Source of the DNA: Mycobacterium sp. PS03-16
Lineage (GTDB): Bacteria > Actinomycetota > Actinomycetes > Mycobacteriales > Mycobacteriaceae
DNA: 51,974 nt
Direction: 5' to 3'
Assembly (NCBI RefSeq): GCF_004570325.1
Contig: NZ_SPQO01000032.1
Location: 1 to 51,974, forward strand
A program made the position numbers and the translations under genes. Positions 34,401-42,656 of the stretch are shown piece after piece. Numbering within the stretch: position 1 is the first letter of the stretch; every line of letters begins with the position of its first letter. Under the pieces are notes generated by a model, which ran no database searches, was not told the DNA's origin, and saw nothing but the letters and a program-made list of their open reading frames with translations.

Positions 34401-35381
34401 AAGCTCACCGCGCAACACCTCGGCGGTGTCGCGGATCTCCCGCTCCCCGGACAGGAACACCAGTACGTCGCCGGGTGGTTCGGCCTCCAGTTCGCGGACG
34501 GCGTCGACGATCGCGTCGGTCTGGTCGCGCATCTCCACGCGGACGATCTCGTGGTCGGGATCGTCGGGGTCGTCCTGGTCGTCGGCCAGTACCGGCACCT
34601 CCAGCGGCCGGTAGCGGATCTCGACGGGATACGTACGCCCCGACACCTCGACGATCGGCGCCGGCGCCCCGACGGTGCCGAAATGCTCAGCAAAGCGCTC
34701 CGGCTCGATGGTGGCCGAGGTGACGATCACCTTCAGGTCGGGTCGGCGCGGCAGCAGTTCGCGCAGATAGCCGAGCAGGAAGTCGATGTTGAGGCTGCGT
34801 TCGTGGGCCTCGTCCAGGATCAGGGTGTCGTAGCGCAGCAGCCGCCGGTCACGCTGGATCTCGGCGAGCAGGATGCCGTCGGTCATCAGCTTCACCAGGG
34901 TGCGGTCCGAGGCCTGGTCGGTGAACCGCACGGTGTAGCCCACGGTCTCCCCCAGCGGGGTGCCCAGCTCGTCGGCGACGCGCTGGGCGACGGTGCGCGC
35001 GGCCAGTCGTCGGGGCTGGGTGTGGCCGATGGTGCCGCGGATGCCCCGGCCCAGTTCCAGGCAGATCTTCGGCAGCTGCGTGGTCTTGCCGGACCCCGTC
35101 GCGCCGGCGACCACGACCACCTGGTGGGCGCGGATCGCGTCGGCGATGTCGTCGCGTCGCTCGCTGACCGGCAGATCGGGGTAGGTGATTGCGGGCACCG
35201 CCGCGGTGCGGGTCGCGATGAGCTGTTCGCCGGTCGCGATCTGCCGCTCGATCTGGGCGAGCTTGTCGGCGGTGAGGCGGCGGTCCTTGAGGCGGCGGCC
35301 GAGGCGGGCCGCGTCGCGGTAGGTCAGCCCGTCGAGGCGGTCGCGCAGCGCGCGCAGCTCGTCACGGGAGGGTTCGGACAC
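31473..35381 (-). CDS. hrpA: ATP-dependent RNA helicase HrpA
   Basis: This 1302-residue protein is the size of E. coli HrpA (1300). The DEAH helicase core is complete: GATGSGKTTQ (93-102, Walker A), TQPRRLAART (Ia), D190-E-A-H193 (II), SATIEP (III), ATNVAETSLT (V) and QRAGRSGRTAPG (VI). Then come the HA2 and OB-fold regions and the HrpA-specific DUF3418 C-terminal domain. HrpA resolves stalled or collided ribosomes in E. coli. The GTG at 35381 is chosen because it gives MSEPSRDELRALRDRL, the expected N-terminus; a 46-codon upstream extension is rejected. Confidence 0.94.
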   Translation of the reverse strand: MSEPSRDELRALRDRLDGLTYRDAARLGRRLKDRRLTADKLAQIERQIATGEQLIATRTAAVPAITYPDLPVSERRDDIADAIRAHQVVVVAGATGSGKTTQLPKICLELGRGIRGTIGHTQPRRLAARTVAQRVADELGTPLGETVGYTVRFTDQASDRTLVKLMTDGILLAEIQRDRRLLRYDTLILDEAHERSLNIDFLLGYLRELLPRRPDLKVIVTSATIEPERFAEHFGTVGAPAPIVEVSGRTYPVEIRYRPLEVPVLADDQDDPDDPDHEIVRVEMRDQTDAIVDAVRELEAEPPGDVLVFLSGEREIRDTAEVLRGELSNTEVLPLYARLPTADQQRVFQPSHSGRRVVLATNVAETSLTVPGIRYVVDPGTARISRYSRRTKVQRLPIEPISQASAAQRAGRSGRTAPGVCIRLYSEEDFEARPRYTDPEILRTNLAAVILQMAALGLGDVESFPFLDPPDRRSIRDGVTLLQELGAFDQSAALTDVGRRLARLPLDPRIGRMILAADAEGCVREVLVLAAALSIPDPRERPAEREDAARQKHARFADEHSDFVSYLNLWRYLGEQRKERSGSSFRRMCRDEFLHYLRIREWQDLTGQLRSIAGDLGIRESSEPASPASVHAALLAGLLSHIGLRDGDTRDYQGARNSRFVLAPGSVLTKRPPRWIVVADLVETSRLFGRIGARIDPDTVERVAGDLVARTYSEPHWDAQRGAVMAFERVTLYGLPLVPRRRVNYAQIEPDLARELFIRHALVEGDWQTKHHFFRDNARLRAELEEVEERARRRDLLVGDEEVFGFYASRIPENVVSARHFDAWWRKQRHRTPDLLTMTRDDLLRAEDADDLPDAWQAGDLSLPLTYRFEPGAADDGITVHVPVEVLARLGGDEFAWHVPALREELVTSLIKSLPKDLRRNFVPARDTAREVLRTMDPGTGPLLDSLQHELWRRSGVTVPIDAFDLEKIPAHLRVTFAVEAGGKEVARGKDLGTLQEQLAAPVRQAVARAVADGIERTGLRGWPDDLDELPRSVERTSGGHRVLGYPAFVDTGAAVDVRVFPTPAEQRAAMGPGLRRLLRLSAPSPAKNVERALDTRQRLALGANPDGSLGALIDDCADAAVDAMVRDPVWTRAQFTALVQRVSGSLVPTTLDILGRVEKVLAAAQQVQVALPATPPPAHAESIADIRAQVAALLPAGFVCATGAAHLANLTRYLMAVGRRLERLPQGLNADRDRMARVAAVTAAYDELRQSLSPARAAAEDVRDIGRMIEELRVSLWAQQLGTARPVSEQRIYRAIDAVEA

Positions 35382-35406
35382 TCGCGCCAGGATAGGCGTC
35401 GAGCGG

Positions 35407-36300
35407 CTAACCCTGGCCGGGCGTGTAGTACTCGAGCATCGCGGCGAACGTCTCGAACGCCGGCACCGACACCCCGTAGGTGGCCTCGAAGTGCACGCTG
35501 AGCGGGAAGCCGAGCTCACCGACGCCGTCGATCACCCGCTTGTACAGGTCGACCATCATGCGCCGCTTGTCGGCGGGCTCGCCGGCCGCGAGCTGTTTGA
35601 CGAAGTCCTGCTCGGCGGCGACCGCCGCGTTGCCCGGGTCCTGGATCAACCAGTGGATCAGCCCGACGCGGCTCTCCATCTTCGGCACGAACCCGAACGA
35701 CAGCAGGATCTCGGGCCGGTGCTCGGAGTTCGCGGCGAACTCGGTGAGGAAGTCGACGATCGCATCGGAGTACAGCAGCTGCGTCATGCCGTACGTGGCG
35801 CCCTGTTTGCACTTGAACGTGAAGCGGCCCTGCTCCCCGTCGCGGGTGGGAATCAGGATCGCGCCGCGGTTGGGCACCAGGTCCTCGTACAGCGACAGCG
35901 CGTCGGTGGGCGCGACGCCGCTGCCCTCGCCGTCGTTCATGGTGCGCGGCACGCCGACGAACGCGATGCCGTCGAACCCGGCCGAGCTCAACGTGGTCAG
36001 CCGCTCGCGCAGCGCGTCCTCGTCGAGGAACGCGGTGACCTGCGTGCACAGCCCCCGCATCGCGGGCAGCTCGGGGGTGATGATCGACCAGAAATCCAGG
36101 ACGTCCATCTTGGGCTTCATCTCGATGGGACGACCGCTGTCCTCCTCGATCATTCCCGGGATCATCACGTGGCCGATGCGGCCCTGCAGACCGGTCTCGG
36201 CGGAGCAGCGCAGCACTTTCGCCGCGTCCTCGAGCGCATGCTCGCGGCCGCGGTCGATGTTGGGCGGGACGAGTTCCAGCGCGACGGTGTTGAGGGGCAA
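35407..36300 (-). CDS. Mycobacterial-type methylenetetrahydrofolate reductase
   Basis: The protein has 297 residues with a MetF-like TIM-barrel pattern: NTVALELVPPNIDRG at the N-terminus, FDGIAFVGVPRTMNDGEG in the middle, and FKCKQGATYGMTQLLYSD and SFGFVPKMESRVGLIHWLIQDPG later. It belongs to the divergent family related to M. tuberculosis Rv2172c; M. smegmatis members were described as monomeric, NADH-using and lacking flavin. The product, 5-methyl-THF, feeds methionine synthesis. The start is TTG 36300 with AAAGGAG 8 nt upstream. It is downstream of a FUSC gene across a 146-bp gap, where a TATGGT -10-like element is visible but no riboswitch. Confidence 0.85.
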   Translation of the reverse strand: MPLNTVALELVPPNIDRGREHALEDAAKVLRCSAETGLQGRIGHVMIPGMIEEDSGRPIEMKPKMDVLDFWSIITPELPAMRGLCTQVTAFLDEDALRERLTTLSSAGFDGIAFVGVPRTMNDGEGSGVAPTDALSLYEDLVPNRGAILIPTRDGEQGRFTFKCKQGATYGMTQLLYSDAIVDFLTEFAANSEHRPEILLSFGFVPKMESRVGLIHWLIQDPGNAAVAAEQDFVKQLAAGEPADKRRMMVDLYKRVIDGVGELGFPLSVHFEATYGVSVPAFETFAAMLEYYTPGQG

Positions 36301-36446
36301 CGAACTGCTCCTTTGAGACGGCAAAAGTCGATGTGGCCGATCCGGCGCGTGCCTCGGCGCACTCCCCCCGGAAAGCGTCACCATACCGCTCCCAGCGGAT
36401 CGCGACCTGCGCCGGTCGCCGTGACCACCCCGCCGCGGGCTCGGGT

Positions 36447-37640
36447 TCACCGGCGCAGTGAGCGGGGCGGGACGGCGGCGGCCACGTCGATGAGCCGGTC
36501 CCGCGCCCACTGCAGGTCGTCGCAGAGGCGCTGCGCGTCGGTGTAGAGCCCGCCGTAGACGGCCCAGTCGGTCGGCCCGTCGAGCGGATGTCCCTCGGTG
36601 TGGACGCGCAGATCCTCCAGCGCGGTGCGGCACCCCTCGATGGCGTCGCTCAGCCCGTGCCCGCGGTGCAGATCGTCGACGGTGTGGATCTCGGCGAGTT
36701 CGTCGACGGCCCGGCGCACCGCGCTGAGCAGCGCGCAATAGCGGAACACGAATTCGCCGTGCGCGACGCGCTGGGCGTCGTCGCGTTCGGTGATCCGCAG
36801 CAGTCCGGCCGACGCCGAGCGCAGCTGTTCGGCGATGCGTTCGGCCGCGGTGATGGTGACCCGGTAGCCGTTGAAGGTGCTGCGGTCCCGGGTGCGCAGC
36901 CGGCGCGGATTCCACTTCCAGGTCTCGTGCGCGTGGTCGACGGTGCTCCTGGCCTGTGTCGCGAGTTGCTGGGCGGCCTCGGCGCGCTGCCGCCACGAGC
37001 GGGCGTCGTCGGCATCGGAGACGCCGTCGCGCAGGCCGGTGGCCATATCGTCGGCCAACCGGGCCACCGCACCGCACAGCGAGTCGACGGCATCGGCCGC
37101 GGTGCGGTACCGCAGCGGCGGCGCGATCAGCAGATTGACCGTCAGCGCGACGCCTGCCCCGAGCATCACCATCCCGGCGATCTCGGGCAGCGAGGCCGCC
37201 GGCAACCGGCCCGGCGTCGGTATCGCGAACACGCCGTAGGCGAAGATCGCCGCCACCGCGACGTTGACCCCCTGCTCACCGAGCGGTCGCCAGCGCCCGA
37301 TGACCAGGGCGAGCGCCAGCATCACCGGGAAGATCCACACCGCGGGGCCGAAGGTCAGCACCAGCACGCCGCTGACCAGCACGCCGAGCACCACCGCCCC
37401 CGTGTAGCGCAGCGATTTGTCGACCGATTGGGAGATCGTGGCCTGCATCAGCATCACCGCGGAGAACGGGGCGAACGACGCGTGCCCGGCCTGGAAGACC
37501 TCCGCGGCCAGCAACCACGCGATGGTCGCCGCGACGATGGTCTTGATCAGCATCATCGCGGTGTCCCGGTCCACGGCCACCGCGGGCAGTGCCTCCCGCG
37601 CGCGCCGCCCGGCCGCGGCGATCCAACGTGTACCTCTCAT
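36447..37640 (-). CDS. FUSC-family membrane protein (aromatic-acid exporter-like)
   Basis: The protein has 397 residues. Five to six transmembrane helices occupy about residues 28-175 (TMMLIKTIVAATIAWLLA; ASFAPFSAVMLMQATISQSVDKSLRYTGAVVLGVLVSGV; FPVMLALALVIG; VNVAVAAIFAYGVF; EIAGMVMLGAGVALTVNLLI). A long cytoplasmic helical domain follows, as in FUSC/ArAE proteins such as AaeB/YccS halves. FUSC proteins are thought to export aromatic acids or similar anions. The start at ATG 37640 is the most reasonable; the upstream frame contains a GTG alternative 12 codons earlier. Confidence 0.8.
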   Translation of the reverse strand: MRGTRWIAAAGRRAREALPAVAVDRDTAMMLIKTIVAATIAWLLAAEVFQAGHASFAPFSAVMLMQATISQSVDKSLRYTGAVVLGVLVSGVLVLTFGPAVWIFPVMLALALVIGRWRPLGEQGVNVAVAAIFAYGVFAIPTPGRLPAASLPEIAGMVMLGAGVALTVNLLIAPPLRYRTAADAVDSLCGAVARLADDMATGLRDGVSDADDARSWRQRAEAAQQLATQARSTVDHAHETWKWNPRRLRTRDRSTFNGYRVTITAAERIAEQLRSASAGLLRITERDDAQRVAHGEFVFRYCALLSAVRRAVDELAEIHTVDDLHRGHGLSDAIEGCRTALEDLRVHTEGHPLDGPTDWAVYGGLYTDAQRLCDDLQWARDRLIDVAAAVPPRSLRR

Positions 37641-37770
37641 CAGGGACCTGCGGGTACCCCGGTCCCGCCGGTCCGACACACGCCGCGGTCGCGGCACGGA
37701 TCAACCCGGGTGAATGCGGGAACGTGGGCGGCGGACAGCCCGACCGACCCGAGACCCCGAGGAGATTCTC

Positions 37771-38289
37771 ATGCGATTCCCGGCCAGCCGCGGCACCCGG
37801 ACGGCCGCCGGCGCCGCCGCGCTGATGACCGCCCTGTCCGCCTGCGGCGGTGAGGACCCGCAACTCGACTCCTCCAACCGCGGTTCGGGGTCGCACACCG
37901 AGACCACGACGGTGGAGAACGCGTTCATCGTGCCCGCATTCGTGCCGGGTCAGTGCGCGATCCAGACCAACGCCGGGGCCGATCTGCGCTTCACCGTCAC
38001 CAACGGCCGCTCGGCGGAGGCCGAGCGGCTGCTCGACGTGTCCACCACGGCCGGCCCCGTGGTCGAGGACGTCGGCACCATCGACATCCCGGCCAGGTCG
38101 ACCGTCGGCGTCGGTGAGCCGAGCGCCGAGGCGGTCGACGCCGGGGGCAGCACACCCGCGGTTCGGTTGGGGCCGCTCGACCCGCTGGTCAAACCGGGTA
38201 AGGCAGTCGACGTGGCATTCAACTTCGAGCAGGCGGGCACCATCGAGCTGCGGGTGCCGATCGAGGCATGCCCGGTACAGGCACGGTGA
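37771..38289 (+). CDS. Lipoprotein, LpqE-like
   Basis: This 172-residue protein has a lipoprotein signal: basic N-terminus, hydrophobic TAAGAAALMTALSAC, and lipobox L22-S-A-C25 followed by GG. The mature part is a beta-rich domain (VENAFIVPAFVPGQC; LRFTVTNGRSAEAERLLDVSTTAGP; FNFEQAGTIELRVPIEACP) resembling the mycobacterial LpqE-type domain, distantly related to PCuAC. The Met/His copper ligands of PCuAC are not present. Two cysteines may form a disulfide. GAGGAG precedes ATG 37771. A small membrane protein gene follows after 37 bp. Confidence 0.78.
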   Translation: MRFPASRGTRTAAGAAALMTALSACGGEDPQLDSSNRGSGSHTETTTVENAFIVPAFVPGQCAIQTNAGADLRFTVTNGRSAEAERLLDVSTTAGPVVEDVGTIDIPARSTVGVGEPSAEAVDAGGSTPAVRLGPLDPLVKPGKAVDVAFNFEQAGTIELRVPIEACPVQAR

Positions 38290-38326
38290 CCGGTATCAAC
38301 CGGGCCGGCGCGGGGAACGTGGCCGC

Positions 38327-38671
38327 ATGTTGACGAAAGTGACTGCGGCCGCCGCGCTGGTGGCCATCCTGGTCGGGGTCGCCGGCCTGCTCACTCCGGT
38401 GCGGGTGTCGCTGGGGGCGACGACGGTGAGTTGCGGAACCGCCGTCGCCCCCGACCTCGACGAGGCGCGCACGCACGACGACGGCACCACCGCGAACATC
38501 CCCGTCGGGGACGTCGTGCTGGTCGACGCGTCCTTCACCGAGTTGTGCCGGAGGGATCTGGCCGATCGCCGGATCTGGACGTCCACGGTGGCGATCGCCG
38601 GGGTCCTCGCGCTGGTGTCGGCGGTGGCGATCGGCCGGCGCAGGACCCGCGCGACGGTGCCCCGGGTCTAG
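38327..38671 (+). CDS. Small two-TM membrane protein
   Basis: This 114-residue protein has an N-terminal transmembrane helix (TAAAALVAILVGVAGLLTPV) and a C-terminal one (WTSTVAIAGVLALVSAVAIG) flanking an external loop with two Cys (VSCGTAVAP; FTELCRRDLADRR). It ends in an Arg-rich tail (RRRTRATVPRV). Such 2-TM proteins with a Cys-containing loop are common in actinobacteria and lack known function. It follows the lipoprotein gene on the same strand, and its stop shares CTAG with the convergent MarR stop. Confidence 0.72.
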   Translation: MLTKVTAAAALVAILVGVAGLLTPVRVSLGATTVSCGTAVAPDLDEARTHDDGTTANIPVGDVVLVDASFTELCRRDLADRRIWTSTVAIAGVLALVSAVAIGRRRTRATVPRV

Positions 38672-39183
38672 GGCGTTCTCGGCCAGATCAGCGTGAACAC
38701 CGCCGCGTCGTCGTAGGACTCCCCCGCTGCGGTGGCGAAGGCGCCCAGCACCTCGGCGAGCGCATCGCGTTCGGCCGGGCTCATGTCGCGCAGGATGCGT
38801 TCGATCGCGGTGCGCCGCCGCCGGGTCACCTTGTCGACCAGCCGACGGCCTGACGGGGTCAGCGTCAGCGTGACGTGGCGCCGGTCCACCTCGGATTCGC
38901 GGCGGTTGAGCAGACCGGCCTTCAGCAGGCGGTCACAGGTCCGGCTGGCGTTCGACGGGTTGACGTCCAGCCCGGCCGCGACGGCCGCCAGGTTGAGCGG
39001 GCCGCGGGTGTAGATCATCATCAGCACCCGAAACTGCGGCACCGTGACGACGTCCTCCAGCCCCGCCAGGGACGCGGCCGCGATCCCGACCAACGCCCGC
39101 GAGGCGCGCAGCACCGCATCCACCTGGCCGGCCGACGGCTTGTCGTCGGCGGCCGGGATCCGGGAGCGCCGTGGCGAAGTCAT
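38668..39183 (-). CDS. MarR-family transcriptional regulator
   Basis: This 171-residue protein has a winged-helix MarR core: VTVPQFRVLMMIYTRGPLNLAAVAAGLDVNPSNASRTCDRLLKAGLL (HTH), then the wing RRESEVDRRHVTLTLTPSGRRLV with the D-R-R signature. It should act as a dimer controlled by a phenolic or oxidative ligand. Start choice is uncertain: ATG 39183, or ATG 39192 three codons upstream; neither has a strong ribosome-binding site. A PPOX-fold gene lies 54 bp upstream on the same strand and may be a target. Confidence 0.86.
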   Translation of the reverse strand: MTSPRRSRIPAADDKPSAGQVDAVLRASRALVGIAAASLAGLEDVVTVPQFRVLMMIYTRGPLNLAAVAAGLDVNPSNASRTCDRLLKAGLLNRRESEVDRRHVTLTLTPSGRRLVDKVTRRRRTAIERILRDMSPAERDALAEVLGAFATAAGESYDDAAVFTLIWPRTP

Positions 39184-39237
39184 GCGGGCCATCTTGGTGG
39201 GCGGACGACACGGCCGCAAGGAGCGGAGCCGTCGGCC

Positions 39238-39867
39238 TCAGCCGGTCTGGTCGATCAGCCGTCGCACCGACGCCGGCAGCGGATGCGGCGAATCGGATTG
39301 CGGTGCGCCGTAACCGGTTCGCACCGGCACCACCCCGGTCCAGCCGGCGCCCGGGCTCGCCGGCCCGCGGCGCGCCTTGGCCACCCACGAGCCGTCGGTG
39401 ATCGGCAGCTCGAGCAGCAGCGTCGAGGCGAGCTCCTTGGCCGAATGCGGTGGGCACTCGGCGGCGCGTCCGGGCAGCAACGTGTCGGTGAACCGGTCGA
39501 GCAGTGCAGGCAGCTCGTCGCGCGCCACCGCCCGGCACACCCCGCGGACCACGGCCGAGCGGTAGTTCGCGGAGTGGTCGAACTGCCGCTCGGCGACGAC
39601 GAGCCCGTCGTACAGGTAGGCGCTCACACAGACCTTGGCGCCTCCGGCGATCCGGCGCAGCGCACCGGCGCCGGTCGAACCGTGCAGCAGCAGCCGGTCG
39701 CCGTCGCGGGCCACCAGCATGGGCACCGCCCACGGTTCGTCGCCGAGCACGGTGGAGACCGTGGCCACGGGCGCGTGGTCGAACACCTCGTGCAGTACGG
39801 CCAGATCGCCGGCGCGGTCGGGCTTGCGCGTCAGCCGGTCCAACGGTGAAGGGGTCACGGATGTCAT
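39238..39867 (-). CDS. Pyridoxamine 5'-phosphate oxidase-fold (FMN-binding) protein
   Basis: This 209-residue protein has a split-barrel fold. VFDHAPVATVSTVLGDEPWAVPMLVARDGDRLLLHGSTGAGALRRIAGGAKVCVSAYLYDGLVVAERQFDHSANYRSAVVRG is the hallmark N-terminal segment of the FMN-flavin reductase-like PPOX group, where H-G-S and S-A-N-Y-R-S residues contact the flavin phosphate. The substrate is unknown; nitroreductase, heme-utilisation or F420-type relatives are possible. The start is ATG 39867. It diverges from the FAD dehydrogenase gene across 57 bp. Confidence 0.82.
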   Translation of the reverse strand: MTSVTPSPLDRLTRKPDRAGDLAVLHEVFDHAPVATVSTVLGDEPWAVPMLVARDGDRLLLHGSTGAGALRRIAGGAKVCVSAYLYDGLVVAERQFDHSANYRSAVVRGVCRAVARDELPALLDRFTDTLLPGRAAECPPHSAKELASTLLLELPITDGSWVAKARRGPASPGAGWTGVVPVRTGYGAPQSDSPHPLPASVRRLIDQTG

Positions 39868-39924
39868 TCATCCAGCCCGGCGTAGCGGCGGCAAGCGATT
39901 TGCCGCTTCGCTACGTTGGCTTCC

Positions 39925-41595
39925 ATGGACGCTGACGTCATCGTCGTGGGCGCCGGCCTGGCCGGTCTGGTCGCGACCCACGAACTGACCCGTCGGGGTA
40001 AACGTGTGGCGCTGGTCGATCAGGAGAACGCGGCGAACCTGGGCGGGCAGGCGTACTGGTCGTTCGGCGGCATCTTCCTGGTCGACAGTCCCGAACAGCG
40101 GCGCATGCGGATCAGGGACTCCTTCGAGCTGGCCTGGAACGACTGGCAGGGCAGCGCCGCGTTCGACCGCCTCGACGACGAGGACGTGTGGGCGGTCAAA
40201 TGGGCCCGCGCCTACGTCGAGTGGGCGGCCGGGGAGAAGCGCGACTACCTCGCCGCACAGGGCATCTCGTTCCTGCCGACCGTGGGGTGGGCCGAACGCG
40301 GCGACCTGCGGGCCACCGGACACGGCAACTCGGTGCCCCGCTTTCACGTCGCGTGGGGCACCGGCACGGGCATCGTCGGGCCGTTCACCGATTCCGCGCT
40401 GGCCGCCGCGAACCGGGGCCTGGTGACCTTCCGCCACCGCCACCGCGTCGACGAACTCGTCTACACCGACGGCGCGGTCACCGGCGTGCGGGGCACCGTG
40501 CTGGCGCCCGACGGCGCGAAGCGCGGCGCGCCGTCGAACCGCGACATCGTCGGTGACTTCGAGTTGACGGCGCAGGCCGTGGTGGTGACCACCGGTGGCA
40601 TCGGGGCCAACCACGAGATCGTGCGGCGCTTCTGGCCGGCGCGTCTGGGGACCGCCCCGTCATCGATGATCACCGGCGTACCCGCCCACGTGGACGGCCG
40701 AATGCTCGACATCGCCGCGGATTCCGGTGTGCGCCTGGTGAACCGGGACCGCATGTGGCACTACACCGAGGGCGTCGTCAACTGGGCTCCGATCTGGCCG
40801 AATCACGCGATCCGCATCCTGCCCGGACCGTCGTCGATGTGGTTCGACGCGCTGGGCCGGCGGCTGCCCGCGCCGTACCTGCCCGGTTACGACACCCTCG
40901 GCACGCTGCGCTACCTGCGCACCACCCCGGACATCGCCGAGTTCGACCACTCGTGGTTCATCCTCACCCAGCGGATCATCGAGAAGGAGTTCGCGCTGTC
41001 GGGGTCCGAGCAGAACCCCGACATCACGGCCAAGGACCGCAAGGCGTTCCTGCGCGAGCGGCTGCTCAGCAAGGGCGCGCCCGGACCCGTGGAGGCGTTC
41101 AAACAGCACGGGGTGGACTTCGTCGTCGCCGACCGGCTCGAGGACCTCGTCGCGAAGATGAACGCGCTGACCGACCAGCCGCTGCTCGACGCGGCGGCCA
41201 TCCGCCGCCAGATCGAGGCCCGGGACCTGCAGGTGGCCCATCCGTTCAGCAAGGACGCTCAGATCCAGGGCATCCACAATTCCCGCAGCTCGCTGGGTGA
41301 CCGGATCGGACGCACCACCGCGCCGCACCGCATCCTCGACCCGGCCGCCGGGCCGCTGATCGGCGTCAAACTGCACATCCTGACCCGCAAGACGCTCGGC
41401 GGAATCCAGACCGACCTGGCCTCGCGGGCCATCGGCCTCGACGGCCGGCCGATCGACGGCCTGTACGCCGCCGGTGAGGTGGCCGGGTTCGGCGGCGGCG
41501 GGGTGCACGGTTACAACGCGCTGGAGGGCACGTTCCTCGGCGGGTGCATCTTCTCCGGCCGCGCCGCCGGCCGGGCGCTCGCCGACCGGGTCTGA
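39925..41595 (+). CDS. FAD-binding dehydrogenase (fumarate-reductase/KstD-like flavoprotein)
   Basis: This 556-residue protein has the FAD_binding_2 architecture: VVGAGLAGLVATHEL at residues 8-22, a GGQAYWSFGGIFLVD active-site loop, VVVTTGGIG in the core, and a C-terminal flavin-closing segment LYAAGEVAGFGGGGVHGYNALEGTFLGGCIFSGRAAG. Homologues in mycobacteria (Rv0785-like, about 566 aa) are annotated as FAD-binding dehydrogenases. The family includes fumarate reductase and 3-ketosteroid dehydrogenases. ATG 39925 follows in-frame TTG 39916; ATG is preferred. It converges with the LacI gene 7 bp away. Confidence 0.87.
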   Translation: MDADVIVVGAGLAGLVATHELTRRGKRVALVDQENAANLGGQAYWSFGGIFLVDSPEQRRMRIRDSFELAWNDWQGSAAFDRLDDEDVWAVKWARAYVEWAAGEKRDYLAAQGISFLPTVGWAERGDLRATGHGNSVPRFHVAWGTGTGIVGPFTDSALAAANRGLVTFRHRHRVDELVYTDGAVTGVRGTVLAPDGAKRGAPSNRDIVGDFELTAQAVVVTTGGIGANHEIVRRFWPARLGTAPSSMITGVPAHVDGRMLDIAADSGVRLVNRDRMWHYTEGVVNWAPIWPNHAIRILPGPSSMWFDALGRRLPAPYLPGYDTLGTLRYLRTTPDIAEFDHSWFILTQRIIEKEFALSGSEQNPDITAKDRKAFLRERLLSKGAPGPVEAFKQHGVDFVVADRLEDLVAKMNALTDQPLLDAAAIRRQIEARDLQVAHPFSKDAQIQGIHNSRSSLGDRIGRTTAPHRILDPAAGPLIGVKLHILTRKTLGGIQTDLASRAIGLDGRPIDGLYAAGEVAGFGGGGVHGYNALEGTFLGGCIFSGRAAGRALADRV

Positions 41596-41602
41596 CCGCC
41601 GC

Positions 41603-42631
41603 TCAGCCCGCGGGCGGCGCGGTGGTCCCGCGAATCACCAGTTTGGGTTCGAGCACCACGTCCTCGGGTCCGGTGCGGGTCTGCTCGAGCATGTCGACCG
41701 CCAGTCGCACCGCGTGTTCGGCCTGGTCGGTGGCGTCCTGGTGGACGGTGGTGAGGTCGATGCGCGGGTTGTCGGCCAGCCGGGTGTCGTCGAATCCGAT
41801 CAGCGACAGCCGGCCCGGGACGTCCACGCCCGCCCGGGTGAACCCGTCGAGCAGGCCGAGGGCGCAGCGGTCGTTGGACGCCAGGACCGCACTCGGCAGG
41901 GACGGTTCGGCGAGCATGGTCGCCGCCGCGGCCGCCCCGGCCGCTTCCGTGTGGGCGCCGGGCACCACGCGGGCGTGCCCGCCGAGCCCGTGCTGACGCA
42001 TCGCGGCGCGGTAGGCGCTGCGCCGGTCGGCGGATCCCGGGCCGGTACCGCCGTCGACGTGGTGGATGTCGCGGTGCCCCAGCTCGACCAGGTAGTCCAC
42101 CGCCTGCCGGATGCCCTTGGCGTCGTGGGTGCGGACGGTCGCGAGGTTCACCCCGGCCTCGACGGCCGGCAGCCGGCGGCCCACCACCACGACGGGCACG
42201 CGCGCGGCCAGCGTGCGCAGGTAATCGGGTCCGGCGTCGGGACCGAGCAGGATGAGGCTGCCGCACCGGTGGCTGAGCAGTGCGTCGATCGGTACCGATT
42301 CGTCGCGGTCGGCGAGGTTGGCCGTCAACAGCACCTCATAGCCGCGGCGCTCGGCGGCCGGATAGATGCCGGTGACGAGTTCGGCCTGGAACAACTGCCG
42401 GACGTCGGTCAGCACCCCCAGCGTCCGGCTCCGGCCCAGGGCCAGGAGGCGGGCGGCGGAGTCCGGCCGGTAGCCGAGCTCGGCGGCCGCGGCCAGCACG
42501 CGCTCCCGGGTGGCGGGACTGGCACCGGGTTTGCCGTCGAGCACGAACGACACCAGCGTGCGCGACACCCCGGCCGCCGCCGCCACGTCCGCCATGGTCG
42601 GCCGCCCCGACCGCGAGCTCTGTGATGCCAC
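41603..42631 (-). CDS. LacI-family transcriptional regulator
   Basis: This 342-residue repressor has an N-terminal HTH (PTMADVAAAAGVSRTLVSFVLDGKPGASPATRERVLAAAAELGYRP, about 11-56) with the hinge helix SAARLLALGRSRTLGV, and a periplasmic-binding-protein-like sensor domain (SNDRCALGLLDGFTRAGVDVPGRLSLIGFDD). GGGGAG precedes GTG 42631. It is divergent from the inositol-type operon across a 108-bp region with two palindromic operators, so it most likely represses that operon and itself. The inducer may be an inositol or a degradation product. Confidence 0.92.
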   Translation of the reverse strand: MASQSSRSGRPTMADVAAAAGVSRTLVSFVLDGKPGASPATRERVLAAAAELGYRPDSAARLLALGRSRTLGVLTDVRQLFQAELVTGIYPAAERRGYEVLLTANLADRDESVPIDALLSHRCGSLILLGPDAGPDYLRTLAARVPVVVVGRRLPAVEAGVNLATVRTHDAKGIRQAVDYLVELGHRDIHHVDGGTGPGSADRRSAYRAAMRQHGLGGHARVVPGAHTEAAGAAAAATMLAEPSLPSAVLASNDRCALGLLDGFTRAGVDVPGRLSLIGFDDTRLADNPRIDLTTVHQDATDQAEHAVRLAVDMLEQTRTGPEDVVLEPKLVIRGTTAPPAG

Positions 42632-42656
42632 CGGCTCCCCTTCCGCGATGTGACCG

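Noticed and set aside
31761..35501. 1246-codon open frame on the plus strand opposite hrpA
   Set aside because: It is an antisense shadow of a clearly recognised helicase; composition is biased and no domain is seen.
36301..36446. Riboswitch (SAM or cobalamin) upstream of the MTHFR
   Set aside because: The 146-bp gap shows no recognisable riboswitch core; only a -10-like element is visible.
36301..37077. Long N-terminal extension of the MTHFR
   Set aside because: It overlaps the FUSC gene in another frame, is Arg-rich, and the TTG at 36300 has AAAGGAG at correct distance.
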